Shown: positions 21,199 to 33,599, numbered from the stretch's first letter. The stretch is 64,000 nucleotides of DNA from Symsagittifera roscoffensis (GCF_963678635.1 NC_087070.1:29302048-29366047); one strand, 5' to 3'. Translations and numbers: made by a program. Notes: a model not told the origin generated them from the sequence alone.

Positions 21199-22230
21199 CC
21201 TCTACAATTTAGGTATACGATAGTAACCACGCTGGCAGAGGGACGCTTTGACGTGGTGATTCCCTTGTCTAACAGGTCTATGGATCCGAATACCTATTAC
21301 CCTCTTCGCTCAGAGCTCCCTGCCGTCTGGTTGGTCATCTCAAACGCCATACAGGGATTCAAAGACTTCAAAGAGCACAGCACAACTGATGTCCTGGGGT
21401 TGGAACTGTACAACTTCGCCATGTTGCTAAAGTTGAGACCACGAGTGAATGATGACCATGTGCTGGTTCAGCAGATGGCGGATGACCTCTGGTTCAGGCA
21501 AAAGAACTATGAGAGGAACGCGTAAGAGAACATGGTCAGACGGAATTTGACATCGTCGGAGGAAAGCCCTCATGGCACTGGCTTTGAGGACAAAACCGCC
21601 CACTAATGCATTGCTGTCTGTGTCACCGAGAGTGTGCACGCTGGGAGACGACGCCTTTGAACATGCCCCAGCAGTGATAGAAGAGATCCACGCGTATCTG
21701 GAAAACTTAATGAACGAGAGGGAGCAGGCTGGAGGCATGATGTTTCAGTTGATGCAGGATGTGAACACCCTGTCGCCGGATAAGTTCCACGCGGATTTTT
21801 TGGCGACGAGAGTGAAGTATGAGAGTTCCGACGCAATTCTGGGAGGAATGGGAGTGGGATAGGCGCCATCCTTCCTGTTCGTGTGCTATCAGAGAGCCTC
21901 GAAGAACCTGCTTGGGAGCTTCGTAAAAGACCGCAGGAAACTGTCGATCGGCCTCATATTGGCGATTTATGTGACATTTAGCCACGAAAACTTTGTGAAG
22001 GGACCGGTCAACCTCTTCACTCAGACGTTCAGGCAGACCTCAGGCTGGACGGGCTTCTCACCTTAATCGCGATGACCTATGGTCGATTAGGTGACATGTT
22101 TGTACTCTTGCGCTACAACTGCCTTATATCGAAATATGAACGTCTGGAGAACACTTTTGATGCAATACCTCCCGCAACAGAACAGGAGCCTGACTGGAAA
22201 AGATGAGACATTAGCATGAGCGAGTGAGTG
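21199..22230 (+). mobile_element. copy B paralogue of copy A frame 1
   Basis: Pieces at 21253-21525, 21572-21862 and 21881-22066 hold EHAPAVIEEIHAYLENLMNE and LSIGLILAIYVTFSHENFVK. They correspond in order and character to the helical and hydrophobic regions of 359-1396. Broken in several places. Confidence 0.55.
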
Positions 22231-22246
22231 CAAGAAGTACTGCGGT

Positions 22247-22999
22247 ATGCTCTTGCTAACGGATCTGGCGGTGATGATGCTGATCGATCCACTGGCTTTA
22301 GTTTTTAGATTGAGAGAGCTCGTCACGGTAGTATATGGACAGGTGATGTCGCATGGGTTCCCTGATGTACAAATAAAGGCAGATACGAATTCATTGCTAA
22401 ATGTTAACCTGGTCTCAGTGGTGGACTGTTCAGTGCTGAATTGGGTGGAAGAACAGGAACTGAGAAGACTGGCAAACGATGATAAGCTATTTGGTAGGAT
22501 AGCGGAGCCTGGCTGGATGTTGATGGATTTCAACAACAACTTCAACTGCCGAATGGGCAGTGAAGATCTTTCAAACGTCCAACTCAACACCAAGCTCTGG
22601 AATCTGCTACCAATAGTGAAAAATTCGGGAGAGGCGATGCGAGTTCCGGCCTGGCCGGAAGAATATGCCCACGTCAGGGAGAACCAGCAGGCGTGGCTTG
22701 CAGGATCCAGACCCTTGCCAGTCCAGTTCCCTCGATACCCGCCGATAAGGAGGATGTTGCTAGTAGCTACGTCTCCTGCTATTGCCCCTCGCATCAAAGC
22801 AGCTCGTGAGAACCCTGACGCAGAACGAATGCAGAAAAGGAGTGAAGTCATGGAGCCACGCTTTATCAGCTGGAATGTTGCGGCGATGCACGCCTTCGAT
22901 TTCATTTTCCCCGACGCATGGAGTCAAAATAAGATCAATTCGCCACCATTCAGGAAGCCCGACATGTGGAGTAACGTGAATTTAGCAGCTGACGATTGA
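22247..22999 (+). mobile_element. copy B paralogue of the start of copy A frame 2
   Basis: 250 codons, the longest clean stretch of copy B. It contains LLLTDLAVMMLIDPLALVFR, NFNCRMGSEDL, KLWNLLPIVKN and YPPIRRMLLVATSPAIAP. Copy A shows the same order (TDLCLAMRSDPMGIIRGLEE, CRMGG, WNLNPL, FPIVRRMTLG). No known domain; it looks globular. Its good preservation next to worse neighbours is notable. Confidence 0.6.
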
Positions 23000-24290
23000 T
23001 CAAGACCGAAATGGCCAGGACGGGAGAAAGTAATAGTGTTGGAGCTGGGGAGATAGTCCAGAGGGGTCATCAACATGACGGTAGATGAGTTGGCGCCACA
23101 TGGTGATAAATCAGTGGAATTCCTTTTGAATGACAAAGTATTTCACCATTCGGGTGACCTGACTGTGCCGGACTCAGGCATCGATATGCGCAGGGCCCAT
23201 ATTTAGATTTGAGTGGATTTAGAAGCATTAGAGTGGAATTTGCTGGAACACCAGTCCAGTGAAGATGATGACACTGGAGAGGTCGATGGACCTCTGGTAC
23301 TGATGAAGCCGTCCTCATTTATGTCTCCAACGAAGGAGGCACCGGCCAGTCTGTCTCCAGTGGCCACGGTTTACCTGCCACTGGACTATCAAAGGAGATA
23401 CATGTAGAAACTACTCCATGAGTCTCCTCGAAAGTGGAAAAACGGTGAAACTTTGAGAATATCCTTTCTGGGCACGTAGCCGATGAGGAATGGGAGAGGT
23501 ACGAAAGCGAACTGGATCGGCGAACGAGAAACACATGGAACCGAGTGGCTTTCATGGAAAGAACTTGGGATGTGATACGCAGGTACTCGACGCATTCCGT
23601 GATGAAGGTGGATTTGAATCAACCCATCATGCTCGAGGTTCTAGATAATTGATGGCCCCCACTGAATCTGAGAGTCTGACCGAGTCAGTCAAGGAAGGTA
23701 GTGCCAATGAATAACCAAAAACAAAGAGACAACCCGTTAAAGGAGCCAAGATCGGGCTGAAGAGGCTGAAAAGTAAAACTGGCAGTAAAAATGTGAACTC
23801 CAAAGTGATAAAGACGAAAGCGAAAGCAGTGGTGACGTCGCTGACGAAAGTGTTCCATCAACTGAAAATTGGTCATGGAGATTGTGCAGTGCGGAGCGGA
23901 GGAGAAAAAGAGAACTTGGTAGCACCTATGTGACTGGCTGGTTTGAATTCAACAGCCATGAATTCGAGAAAGTATGAAAGAACCCTAACAGATAAGAAAC
24001 TTGAAACGGAAGTAATTAACCAATGCAGATCTGGTGAGCTAGATGATTACAAACCCTCGCGAACGAACATGGCTCGTATAAATCTGGAAGGAGAAATCGA
24101 CGTGGTCGAGTTTAGCCGCATCACAGTGTCGGAGTCAGTCCACAAGGGTGGTCCCGCCGGTGGCTATCTGGAGATTCTCAAAGTGAGGCACCTAATGGCT
24201 TGGAGTGAAAAAAAAGCCAGGCAGGAACATTTGCAGGAGTTGATGGAAGGCTGTAATTTGAAACGAATAGAATAAGACGCTGTAATGTCA
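23000..24290 (+). mobile_element. copy B charged middle region
   Basis: Fragmented frames with acidic then basic composition, ending in 23943-24275 (110 codons). It corresponds to the low-complexity half of copy A frame 2. No domain recognised. Confidence 0.45.
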
Positions 24291-25860
24291 TCTGAGGCAA
24301 ACGAAAAAGGACTAGAACAACTGCTGAAGGACTCCTGGAGGGTCGCCCTCCAGAAATACTTTGATAAGTCGATGAGCGCATCTTTAACAGTGGTGGCATA
24401 TCTGGCCTACCCTTGTGTGAGGACAGAGTTGTAAGTGCCATTAGCATTGTGTCTGATGGGAATCATGAGGTTGGAGTTCGAAGCCAGTGACGACTCGAAA
24501 TAGAGGAAAAAGAGTTAGAACTGATGGAGGATTTACGAGTGTTGATTGCCAGAGACGACTTTGCGATAGAATGGGCTAAGCGTAAAGATGCACTTTGTTT
24601 CATGAGTTTCGTGGTGGATCGTATCCCCACCCCCGTGTTGGAAGAATGCATCGTGAACGGATCTTGATGAGAACCCTGTTGGAGCTTTATCAGGACATGC
24701 CGCTCCCGATACCCAACAAGGAATCGAACGACATCGAGAGCTATAGGAGACTAGAGGAGGTGAGGAGATACTCCAACAAAGAACTAAGGGTGAATCGGGA
24801 AATAATTGAGAGAGCCAGAGATCCAAGGGAGTACGCAACCATAGGCCAGCTGGAGTTATTTCGAAACGCGTCATGCGTGCCCGGAATAGCATATAATCCG
24901 TTCGTGGATGAGGGGCCAGCGATGCTTACTTCGACTTTGAACAAATTATAGTTCTTGACCTCTGGGTCGAGAGTGTGAAAGAAATCGGGATGCTGACATT
25001 TGAAGAGCCGAGACTAGGAGTCATCCTGGAGGAACGAGTAGTCGAATCCTCGGTTCCGGATCTAAAAGGACTGGTGCGATTTGAATGCGTTTCATGGGAC
25101 GGTCCTTTGAAAACCAGCTTGGTAACGATGTGGGAGCTCATGAAGCCTTCATGGTGCCCCTATCCAATTTCCGGTTTGATATGGGACGTGACTGCACTGC
25201 AGACGTTGTGCTAAATTTGGTTGATGACGGGATTCTAAATGATTTAGCCGTATTATACCACCTGAGGTTAATAAAGCAGGATGAAAGGTCACGCACGGAA
25301 TCGTCCGGAGGGAATTCTACAAGTGATTGGATGAAAAAGGGCACTTACCCAACTTCCAGATGTGGAATGGATGGGACTTGTGTGTGGGACTGGCGACAGC
25401 CTGAATACACTGAGAGAGCAACATTGGCAGTTAGCCAAATTGCACAGGAGACTAAGTATGTCGGACAAGAACGAGATGGAACTGATTGCGGATTGCAATG
25501 GAGTAACAGAAGTGAACCTGATGACCGCCTTGGGACTTAACAGCATGGTCAGCTCGATTGAGTCATCGGAGAGTGCCCATGAGCTGGTTATATCCTTAAA
25601 TATGGAAGCGTTCCCTGAATTGGAGGCTGGTAAAAGCACTGGAAATTGAGATGAATCTGAAAAATAGTGAGGGATATCAATGACCTACTTGCTCTAAGTA
25701 TCTCTTGGAATCAAGCTCCGCACCGTGCAGCATTAGAAAATATCCCACGCACATGGTGGTGTTAGGTGCGAGGACACGACAGGTGTTGAGCAATCAACTC
25801 TTCTCAGTGACTAAATGCGTTTAACTAACCAGAATGTCGGAGAGATCGTTCGATCTGTTA
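24291..25860 (+). mobile_element. copy B paralogue of copy A frame 3
   Basis: 24595-24951 carries RRLEEVRRYSNKELRVNREI and VPGIAYNPFVDE. 24975-25214 carries LGVILEE and MKPSWCPYP. 25362-25649 carries ELIADCNGVTEVNLMTALGL. Each has a counterpart at the same relative place in 3709-5247. Broken in several places. Confidence 0.55.
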
Positions 25861-27060
25861 ACAAAGATCATTCGGCCTGAAGGCGAATTGTAAGACATAG
25901 TTGGTGAAAGCTTCATGGAGTTGAGTAAAACTAATGCAAATGAGTTCCAGAAAAAGAAGGCAAGTGGAACTTTGCGGACCAAATTCCCCTCGATAGATGA
26001 AAATGACGGTACGCATCAGATAATGACAGAGTGTACCGGACCTGGAGAAACATTCTGATGACCCATGAGGATTATCCCTGCCACTGCCTGGCGCAGACGT
26101 TATAGCACCAAAACCAGGGAGCTTGATGTTAGTATGGGATGTGGAGGAACTGTTCTCCGCGTTATTTCCCGATCAAACCCAATCTGTAACAATTCTAGTA
26201 GTCAGTGCTATAATGGCGGTAAGATTGTTGGAGAAAAAGAAGACAAGTGGAACTTTGCCGACCGAATTACTGACGACAGACGAAAATGACGGAAATCACC
26301 AGATAATGACAGAGGTGGAACCGTCGCTAGAAGCTTCAGGGTACCGGACCTAGAGGAGCATCTTTGCCACTGCCTAGCGCAGACGTTATGGTACCCAAAT
26401 CAGGGAAATTGATATTAGTTTGGGTTGTGGAGGAATTGTTCTCCACGGTATTGCTCGACCAAACCCATCCTGTATCGATTCTAAAAGTCAGTGCCATGAT
26501 CGCGGTGAGATGGTTGGGAGCTAACACTGGAACGAGTGAACAGGAAGGAAATGACCATGCCCACACGTAAGCAGCTAAGCAATGTGAAGTTCAACAACAA
26601 TTTGGACTTGTTTAAAACCACCTGCATTATTCTGAAAGTAGCGAAAGCAAATTAAAGGATCTGGGCTAGCCAGAGGTTGATGCCTTTGTTCCGCGAAACG
26701 TCATATATCCAGAAACACGAAAGCCTATCAATCTTTTCAGCTGAATATACGATCAGGTGCCTATAATAGAGCATTCATGACGCATAGAAATGATGTCACA
26801 ACAGCTGTGAAGAGGATGACTTGAATATCTTGCACGACAGAAAACGAGAAAATGGAGGTCTTACGAGCTGACCTGGAGCGAAACGTGAGCCTGTGCTCAC
26901 ACAACCGTTTCTGCCGGAACCAAGAGCAGAAAATGAACCTGGATCTCCTGCCCTGCTGTAAACAGAGACTTTTGGAGCAAGAAGGTTGAGGCATGGCCCG
27001 CAACTCTGTCGAGATGCTGCAGAAGGGTCTGGAAAACAGTGATATGGGCTAACAAGAAGA
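25861..27060 (+). mobile_element. copy B paralogue of copy A frame 4
   Basis: Short frames carry CHCLAQT and LVVSAIMAVRLLE, matching 5244-6167. The conserved block is duplicated here. After 26570 only weak similarity to the C-terminal part of copy A frame 4 remains (the words for NVSLCSHNRFC near 26885, against NVSLSLHNSFC). Confidence 0.5.
25949..26530 (+). repeat. tandem duplication of about 290 bp inside copy B
   Basis: The words from AGAAAAAGAAG through CAGATAATGACAGAG to the CHCLAQ-coding block occur twice, starting near 25949 and 26232. The copies are roughly 85% alike, so the duplication is not recent. Confidence 0.65.
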
Positions 27061-28426
27061 TGAAGCCATAGAATAAGAGTTAACGAAGACGAGACGAAAC
27101 AGAAGTGGGGAGAAAGGAAAATTTTATAGTCATTGTGTGTGAAAGTTTGACCTTGTCAACGGAGCTTGATTTCTGAAAACTTTAAACTTTTTTGTTTTCA
27201 TTAGAATCTGGTCAGACCAGATGTTGAAACTTGAAATTTGTTTTTTTTTGAAAGTGTTGAATTACAATAACAGTTTTTACCTTGTTACTCTTTATTTATG
27301 CAGCAGGCATTCAAGTGAGGGTATTATTTTATTTAAACCTGAATGAAAACTTTCAACCTGAATAGGACACATCTTCACTTTGTGGCCACCTGGTAGGGTG
27401 TGGGTATGCTCGCTCGAGAAAAGTGAGCACCTAATTACCTTTCCTAATCACAGAATTTTGTAGTTTTAATGATAGGGCAACATATTTACAGGAACTCTAA
27501 GGTAATTTTTACGGGTGCGCGGCCGTAACACGTCCCAAAATCTTTTTTAAGCAAGCAAGAGCAAAATAAACATTATGATGGAATGACGTAAATAGTCAGA
27601 ACTTTTTTATCTAGGACACTCTTCTTGATGCATATTTTATGAAAACGTAAGAAGGCATAGAGATGTCGTATGATGCCATTTGTGACACGCGTTGAGTTGA
27701 AGCTACTTGGATAAATTTTAGTTTCTGAGGCGTTTGTGTAAATTTATTATAGAACACTGGATCAACACTTGAAGGGAACCCGGAGTTATGCCTTCAAAGG
27801 GGGCAATGAGGGGACTGTCCGGGGGTATGTGCCATTCCCACGGATTGGCACAGTCGAAACTTCCGACTCACGCAAAAATGAACGTTCAAGGCGTTCTGAT
27901 CGAAACTATGGTGGAAAGGAGATTCCGAAATTTTGTAGAATTTCAAATTTTCAAAGTTTCGATTTGGACTAAACATTTCTGGGTAATACGAAAAACGGCC
28001 ATTCCGACCGAAAATAGACTAAAAAAACGCAACCGAGCTGCAAGACGAATATCAGTCAAAATATAGATTGAAAAACAGAAGAAGAACTAAGCCACTTATT
28101 GTGACATCAGGACACGATAAGGAGCTAGTCGGAAGAAGATTCTGGAAGCGGAGGGTCCAGTGGGACAATCGAGACGAATCCGAACCCTCCCATGCCATGA
28201 AATTAGAGAAATAATGAGGTTATCTCCGGGAGGGTACGGAATCAGATGCGCGGTGCGCAGAGACTGTTAAAAAACATTAAAGCTGCTGTAATGCCCTGAA
28301 CGCATTTAGCGTACTCCAATTTTAATTTAATCTTTCAGAACCTGAGCAGTTAGAATCAAGGAAAGAGTCAATCCATCTCCAATGGACTTAGTATACATCA
28401 GAGGACCAGCTTTGTGGTTATTTTTG
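27061..28426. other. spacer after copy B, no gene seen
   Basis: AT-rich, with short chance frames. It probably includes the 3' non-coding end of copy B, but it aligns poorly with the DNA after copy A until 28427. Confidence 0.4.
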
Positions 28427-28592
28427 CATGTGAGCAAAAACGAAAGCTGATCAAAAGTCGTTCGTTTGATGGCCTATAATTGGTAGCACGGTAATTGGCC
28501 CTCAACAGACCAGAAAAACAACTGTCAAGGTCAAGACGGTTAAAATTGAGTAGAACTAAGTTAACTGACGTCAGCCAGTCGTCAATAGGTGA
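28427..28592 (+). repeat. 160-bp tract shared with 7504-7662
   Basis: Second member of the pair described at 7504, in the same orientation and also downstream of an SGNH-family copy. The DNA to 28857 has no gene; only GTCGTGGGTATC is again shared with the copy A side (near 7805). Confidence 0.6.
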
Positions 28593-28857
28593 TTTTTTGA
28601 CGCTCTGTCTTTTTGTAATGTCTAAGTGAACGTTACAAGAGTATATCGGAATTTAAAAAAACTCAAAAAAGTTAGCCCGATATGAATCTACGGGTTCATT
28701 CAAATACATATACTAATTTGCTCTGAAAATTATACCCATCATAAATTGAAATTCTATATTTGTCAGATTCGCTATTATAGTGGGTCGTGGGTATCACTGC
28801 GAGTGTCTCTGCAATTTATAATTTGGAAATATACAATTCCAATTTCAATTATTCAGT

Positions 28858-28863
28858 TATTTC
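28858..28863 (+). repeat. candidate 6-bp target site duplication, left
   Basis: TATTTC directly precedes the left inverted repeat. TATTTA follows the right one at 61089-61094: 5 of 6 bases match, and 6 bp is the length known for Polintons. Confidence 0.5.
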
Positions 28864-29400
28864 AGTAGTAGAGGTTGAGGCTAAAGTGGGGGGGGGGGGG
28901 CGTGCATGGCGGACCCCAATGTAATAAGATACGTTATAGGTTTCCGGTCCGCCATTCTATGTATTAAGATAGAGAATAGAGTCTACAATGTATTAAGATA
29001 GGGAAAACCAATGGTAAGGTTTCATGGTTTGCGTGATGGTAAGATAATGGTTAAAAAAAACGAAATTGTTTTGGTTTTTGTATGGAAAGGTCTAGTTTTT
29101 TCGCAAAAATCTCGGCGCGCGTCATCTAATTGGAAAAAGTTAAATGTTATTGATGTGTAGGTTGTGAAATGAAGGTGTTTTAATTATTCTTTTGGTACAT
29201 GGTAAGTCAAGGGTATGAGCTCATCGAAAAAATTGAAAAGCTTTTAAAAATTTTCAAAATACAATAAGATTAGCTATAATTTGACCTATTAACTAATTTA
29301 TTGGATAATCTTAAATTCTATCTGTCTGAAACAATGCTGAAACCTACTGTAACTTCGAAAAAAGTCAAATGTTTTGAGAAAAAAAATTAAATTACAAAAT
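28864..29400 (+). repeat. left terminal inverted repeat of the Polinton
   Basis: Begins AGTAGTAGAGGTTGAGG and is the reverse complement of 60580-61088, and over its full length also of 62722-63241. It contains a run of 13 G at about 28888-28900 where the right ends have only about five. Confidence 0.85.
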
Positions 29401-29441
29401 TTTTTATAAATCATTGCATTGTTTAAGTTTGCCGGAAAAAC

Positions 29442-32400
29442 TTACGTTTTAATATCATACAACCAACATAAATCGACATCATGGTCAACTTTACTTCTTC
29501 GGATCAGTTCTTCTAAGTTCAATCGTTTTGTATGAATTCCATCATCTTGAACTTGTCTTTTTGGATAAAAATAACTAAGTCCTTTCTTTGTCTGTTCATA
29601 TGTAGCAACCATATGATTTATACTTATGAAGCCTCTGTTGCTAGAAGTAAGGTTAACAGCTTCATCGAGAACTCTCCTGTACTTTGACATGGGTCCATCT
29701 CCAGAGTCTTCTGGAACTCGTTTGTTCAATCTTTTGCTGCTGTATTTGAATTTGTCTGTTTTGTTGTCATAGCAGCAACAAGTTTTGCTACATAATATAG
29801 CATTTTGTGCACCTCAATTCCTCATTGAAAAGTCCCGGCTCCCGTTTATCATGCATTTTATGGATACTGCAACATGTTCGAAGAAAGAAAATAGATTTTG
29901 CATCTGCTTTGAAAGATTCTCTGCAGTCAATTTCCCTCATTTTTTCCCAAATGTCTCTTTTTTCTGGTTGGATACAGTCATATAAGTTTTCTTCAGCTAT
30001 TGCCTAGTAAAGTGAGTCTGTATCCATCTCCAACTCTTCAAATTTGTGTACATCACAGAACTTGTCAAAGAAGTTAGAGCAGAGTTCCAACATTCTCAGC
30101 TTTGCATACTGAAGTATGAAAAAGCCAACAAGGATGGGTTCTCGGTACTCAATGATTGATTTAAACAACTCCAACTCATACAAGTTTTTTTTCAATTGTA
30201 TTTAATCCTTTGAACAATGTCTCATTGATTGCTTTATGATTTTTTTCGTCGTTGAGATACTTCGTAATTGTATGCCTATATCTATCCATGATCTGATATC
30301 CATAGGAGGAATTGCCTAAAAGCTTCATAGTTTCTGCTACAACTCCTGACAAGGGTTTTCATATCCTTCTCTTCTGGCATCAACCACTGATTGAAAAAAG
30401 TTTTTGAAACATTTCAGAGAAGGAAATTGAGCAAAACGGTGAATTTTGGTGCATTGCAAGCCAAGTTCTAAAAAAAGTTGACCAGAGGAGTTATAGCTGT
30501 TCCATTTTTTAGCTTGAAACTAGATATCAGCATTCTCTGAGGATGTTTTAACATTTCATTCTCGATTGCATAGTTCTTCATGTAGTTTCCATTATCGTTT
30601 CATCTAACCTCAGTGTTTTTGAAAATTGGAGGAAAAATGGCAAATTTTGTTTTTAGCTCATCTGGAACAACTAAATCGCACTGAACATATTCAAAAAGAG
30701 ACCCATCTAATATTTTCGCCAAGAAGGAAGTCTGTAACAAGTGGTCTATTTTAGGAAAAAAGGGTTCTGACGTGATTTTAGATATTGTCATCGTTTTGCA
30801 ACTTTTCCACCACTCACACACCAACATTTCTTCAACTTTGTATCCTTTCTCTTTGATGTAACCTCGCCGCATATCTTCCATCTCTCACTTCTTATTACCT
30901 CGATCAATATCCTGATCTGATAACGAGGGACGAGCTTCTTGGCAAGAGCAGAAGTGGTAGTATTATCCCATTGCTTCAAACGCTGTCTTACAGTGATCAC
31001 AATAACTGTCCACATTAAAACAGTCGTTTTTTTTGTTTTCCAGATGTAATAAAGCTCTCAGTTTTACATTCTTGTCTTTTTTCCCAGACAAGAATGTAAA
31101 ACTGAGAGCTTTATTACATCTGGAAAACATCGTTTCTCAAAGACATCACCATATTCTCAAAGTTGCGAGATCGGTTATGTTTAGCTTTAAACTTCTGCAT
31201 ATCGGTGTCAAACTCCCATCTCGTGTACAGTCCCGTTGGCATATCTTGACACATTGAGAAAGCGTAAAGCTGGCTTGCACCAATTCCAACAATTTATTTA
31301 CAAACATTTAATGAACTTCTCCAGTCATGTCTTCTCTAAATTTTTCACGCAAATCTGTATCACTTTCGCAAAATGGATAAAACTTGTGTAATTTGTAGAT
31401 TTGTGTAGACATATATTTGCTAGATTTGGAAGAGTACATCCGAGTTTCAACATTTTTATCCCCTTTCCATCATAAAACTGAATCATTTTTTGCATTGGTT
31501 TCAGGGTTGGAACTACATCCTTGTTGTTGTACCACTTCAAAAAGTCTTTGAACACAGTCATTCCATTTTTATTCCAAGTCTATTGTAAGTAATTGTATTG
31601 ATTTGAAGTTTTTTCAATGCTTTTTGTTCGTCAAGCCCACTTTTTCTCAGCTTCTCATAATAAATGAAGTCTTTGTCAAGAGGATTGTTGTTTCTAAGTT
31701 TACTGAAAAAGGCTTCATACGGCGGTAATACGGGAAAATCAAGTTTGTCTGGGTTATCAAACCACTCATAGGGAAAGAATCCTCTCGTTTCGCTAGCTTT
31801 ATAGGCTCTCAATAAGGAGTCCAGAGTAGTTGCCTCTCCCAGAAACTTCATTATGTCGAAATTGTACATCTCCAAGTTTGAAAGATATAAAGTCATTTGC
31901 TTTTTTGATGACGGATGCTTCTTTTTCTTTATCGCAAACTAAATAAGAAATTAGGTAGGAGTTGATGAAATTCAAATCATATCTCAATGTTAAATCCGAA
32001 AACAGGTAAAGTATTTACATATCTCTCCAGATGTTCTTTCAAATCGATGAGCTGATTTTTTTGAATTCGTAAGAATTGTGTTGACATATCTGCTTCTTCC
32101 GAATCTTCAGTGCATCCAACTTCGTACTCAAATTTGTTACTTGAATAGTTCTTACCACGTTTGTTCAGCTGATCAATGATCTTTTTCCTTCTTTCATTGA
32201 TACCTACTTCAATATCTTGAAAAGTTGTTCTCATCCTTAGCATACTTTTTTCAGCCAACAGTTCGAGGTTGCTTACAAAACTAATTATCAAGTTCTGTGG
32301 ATCCTTGTTGTACAAAAAGATGGGTTCATCAATCAGATTCGATGATATATAGATTGAAGTTGGAACATGTTTTCCAATCCAGGTTGTAGTTTGTGTCTCT

Positions 32401-33393
32401 TTTAATTCCTCTGTAGGAACACAAATCGACTCAAAATTGAAAATTGCTAGATTATTTAAAAGTTTGTTAACTTCAGAAACTGGAACATTGGATCCAACAA
32501 CGTTTTGCGGAGCTCATACACGTTCTTTGGGTAAATATTTCTCACTCGGTACTTGCATCTCAGGTGATGCTGATTGAAGTGGTCTGATTTGTGGAAAGAG
32601 GTGTCACAGCTAGGGCCTTGAGGAAACTATTTATATCATTTTTATGAATGATACGATTGTTAAATCTCAGTAGCTTAACAGTTTTATCAATTTTTCCGAT
32701 ATTTCGTCGAGCTAGTTCTCCTACATATTCTCCTTTTTGGATACCAAAATTACATATAACGATGTTTCTTTGCACAGTTGTCTCGACAACAGGCAAGTCT
32801 TCTACAGAAACTCCACGAAAATTTTTAGGATCATTACCAGATTTTGATATAAAATCTGTAAAGCATCTGGAAGTGTGAGAGTCAAGATCCTTGTGTCCGT
32901 TCATGTACATTGTCAATGCGCGGAAAAGACTCAAATGATCTTTGTAAGGTTTCTTGTCTTTGTTAGATAAAAGACAGTTCACCTTCGCATGTCGTTGTAA
33001 GGGTTCGGGTAAGACAGAGTCAGGACATCCCATTGGAATGTTTTTGAGCAAAGCAGTAAAAATTGAGACGTTAGTAATCAACTTGAATCGCCACTTTGTG
33101 TTATGACGTTTTTGGGTACCTTGCTCCACAATATCAAATTTTTCCATTTTTCCTTGGATTGTTACCAAGTCTGCTTTAGTACAGAGCAAATGGGATTTTT
33201 CAAATGAAGTATTGTTTTCATGGGCGTAGAAATATCGATATTCACCTTTCTCAATATTTCGAAGAATAAAACCTAGAGCAATGTTGATTTTAGCGCGAGA
33301 ATCGAGCTTGCTGAAGACTACTTCAAGTTTCTCGTTGATTATTTCAGTATCTAAATTGAACATTTGGAAATTAAATACGACCACAGTCCTCAC
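29442..33393 (-). mobile_element. protein-primed DNA polymerase B (pPolB) of the Polinton
   Basis: This enzyme would replicate the element from protein-primed ends. Pieces in order from the N-terminus: 32560-33393 (277 codons, with PYKDHLSLFRALTMYMNG and the conserved GELARRNIGKIDKTVKLLR), 31977-32315, 31558-31896 (GFFPYEWFDNPDKLDFPVLP, exonuclease-to-palm region), 31325-31561 (LGCTLPNLANICLHKST, just before motif A), 30600-30881 (YVQCDLVVPDEL), 30004-30195 (motif C, MDTDSLY) and 29442-29729 (C-terminus, NRGFISINHMVATYEQTKKG). These match the nematode Polinton polymerase as I know it. About ten breaks. The first clear ATG is near 33363, and the promoter lies to its right. The LFRAL words recall OTU-type proteases, but that is only a hint. 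Confidence 0.85.
31034..31129. repeat. near-perfect 44-bp hairpin inside the polymerase region
   Basis: The arms 31034-31077 and 31086-31129 are exact reverse complements around an 8-base loop (TTTTTCCC with flanking T). The same structure is at 42573-42668 in unit B. Arms this long and perfect inside a decayed gene point to a recent local inverted duplication. Confidence 0.9.
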
Positions 33394-33599
33394 ACTTCAT
33401 TTTTTCGTTTTGGTTAAGGTCAGGCATTATCTAAAAAAATTTGGGACTTTGGAAATGATCCAAGATTAAAAACTTGAAGTACAAATGAATGAAAATACTT
33501 ACTTTTCTCTTTTCGCAAAGTAACGATTTGTAAAATTTGAAGTAAAATTCAATTGACTGTTTCTGATTGGTATACAAACTGAATGATTCAACCCAACAA

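Larger units (their letters stand above)
15295..27060 (+). mobile_element. Large Ty3/Gypsy-like element fossil, copy B, with macro and SGNH-like domains
   Basis: All recognisable coding pieces lie on the plus strand, in this order: integrase zinc finger and core, integrase C-terminal domain, macro-type domain, coiled coil, SGNH-like block with DGIH, SGNH-like block with GSND, then paralogues of the copy A frames. The collinearity and the absence of any other gene between suggest one long element, at least 12 kb. It is heavily broken, with some tens of breaks, so it is old. No reverse transcriptase or RNase H was recognised upstream, and no LTR pair was found. The alternative is a retroelement remnant lying by chance beside a multi-copy host gene. 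Confidence 0.5.

Noticed and set aside
27788-28066. 92-codon plus-strand frame
   Set aside because: No paralogue or motif, and a second frame overlaps it on the same strand; judged chance.
31033-31257. 74-codon plus-strand frame over the hairpin
   Set aside because: Shadow of the polymerase region on the other strand and of the inverted repeat.
32560-33393. OTU protease domain at the N-terminus of the polymerase (LFRAL words)
   Set aside because: Only one short motif resemblance; kept as a hint in the polymerase entry, not called as a domain.
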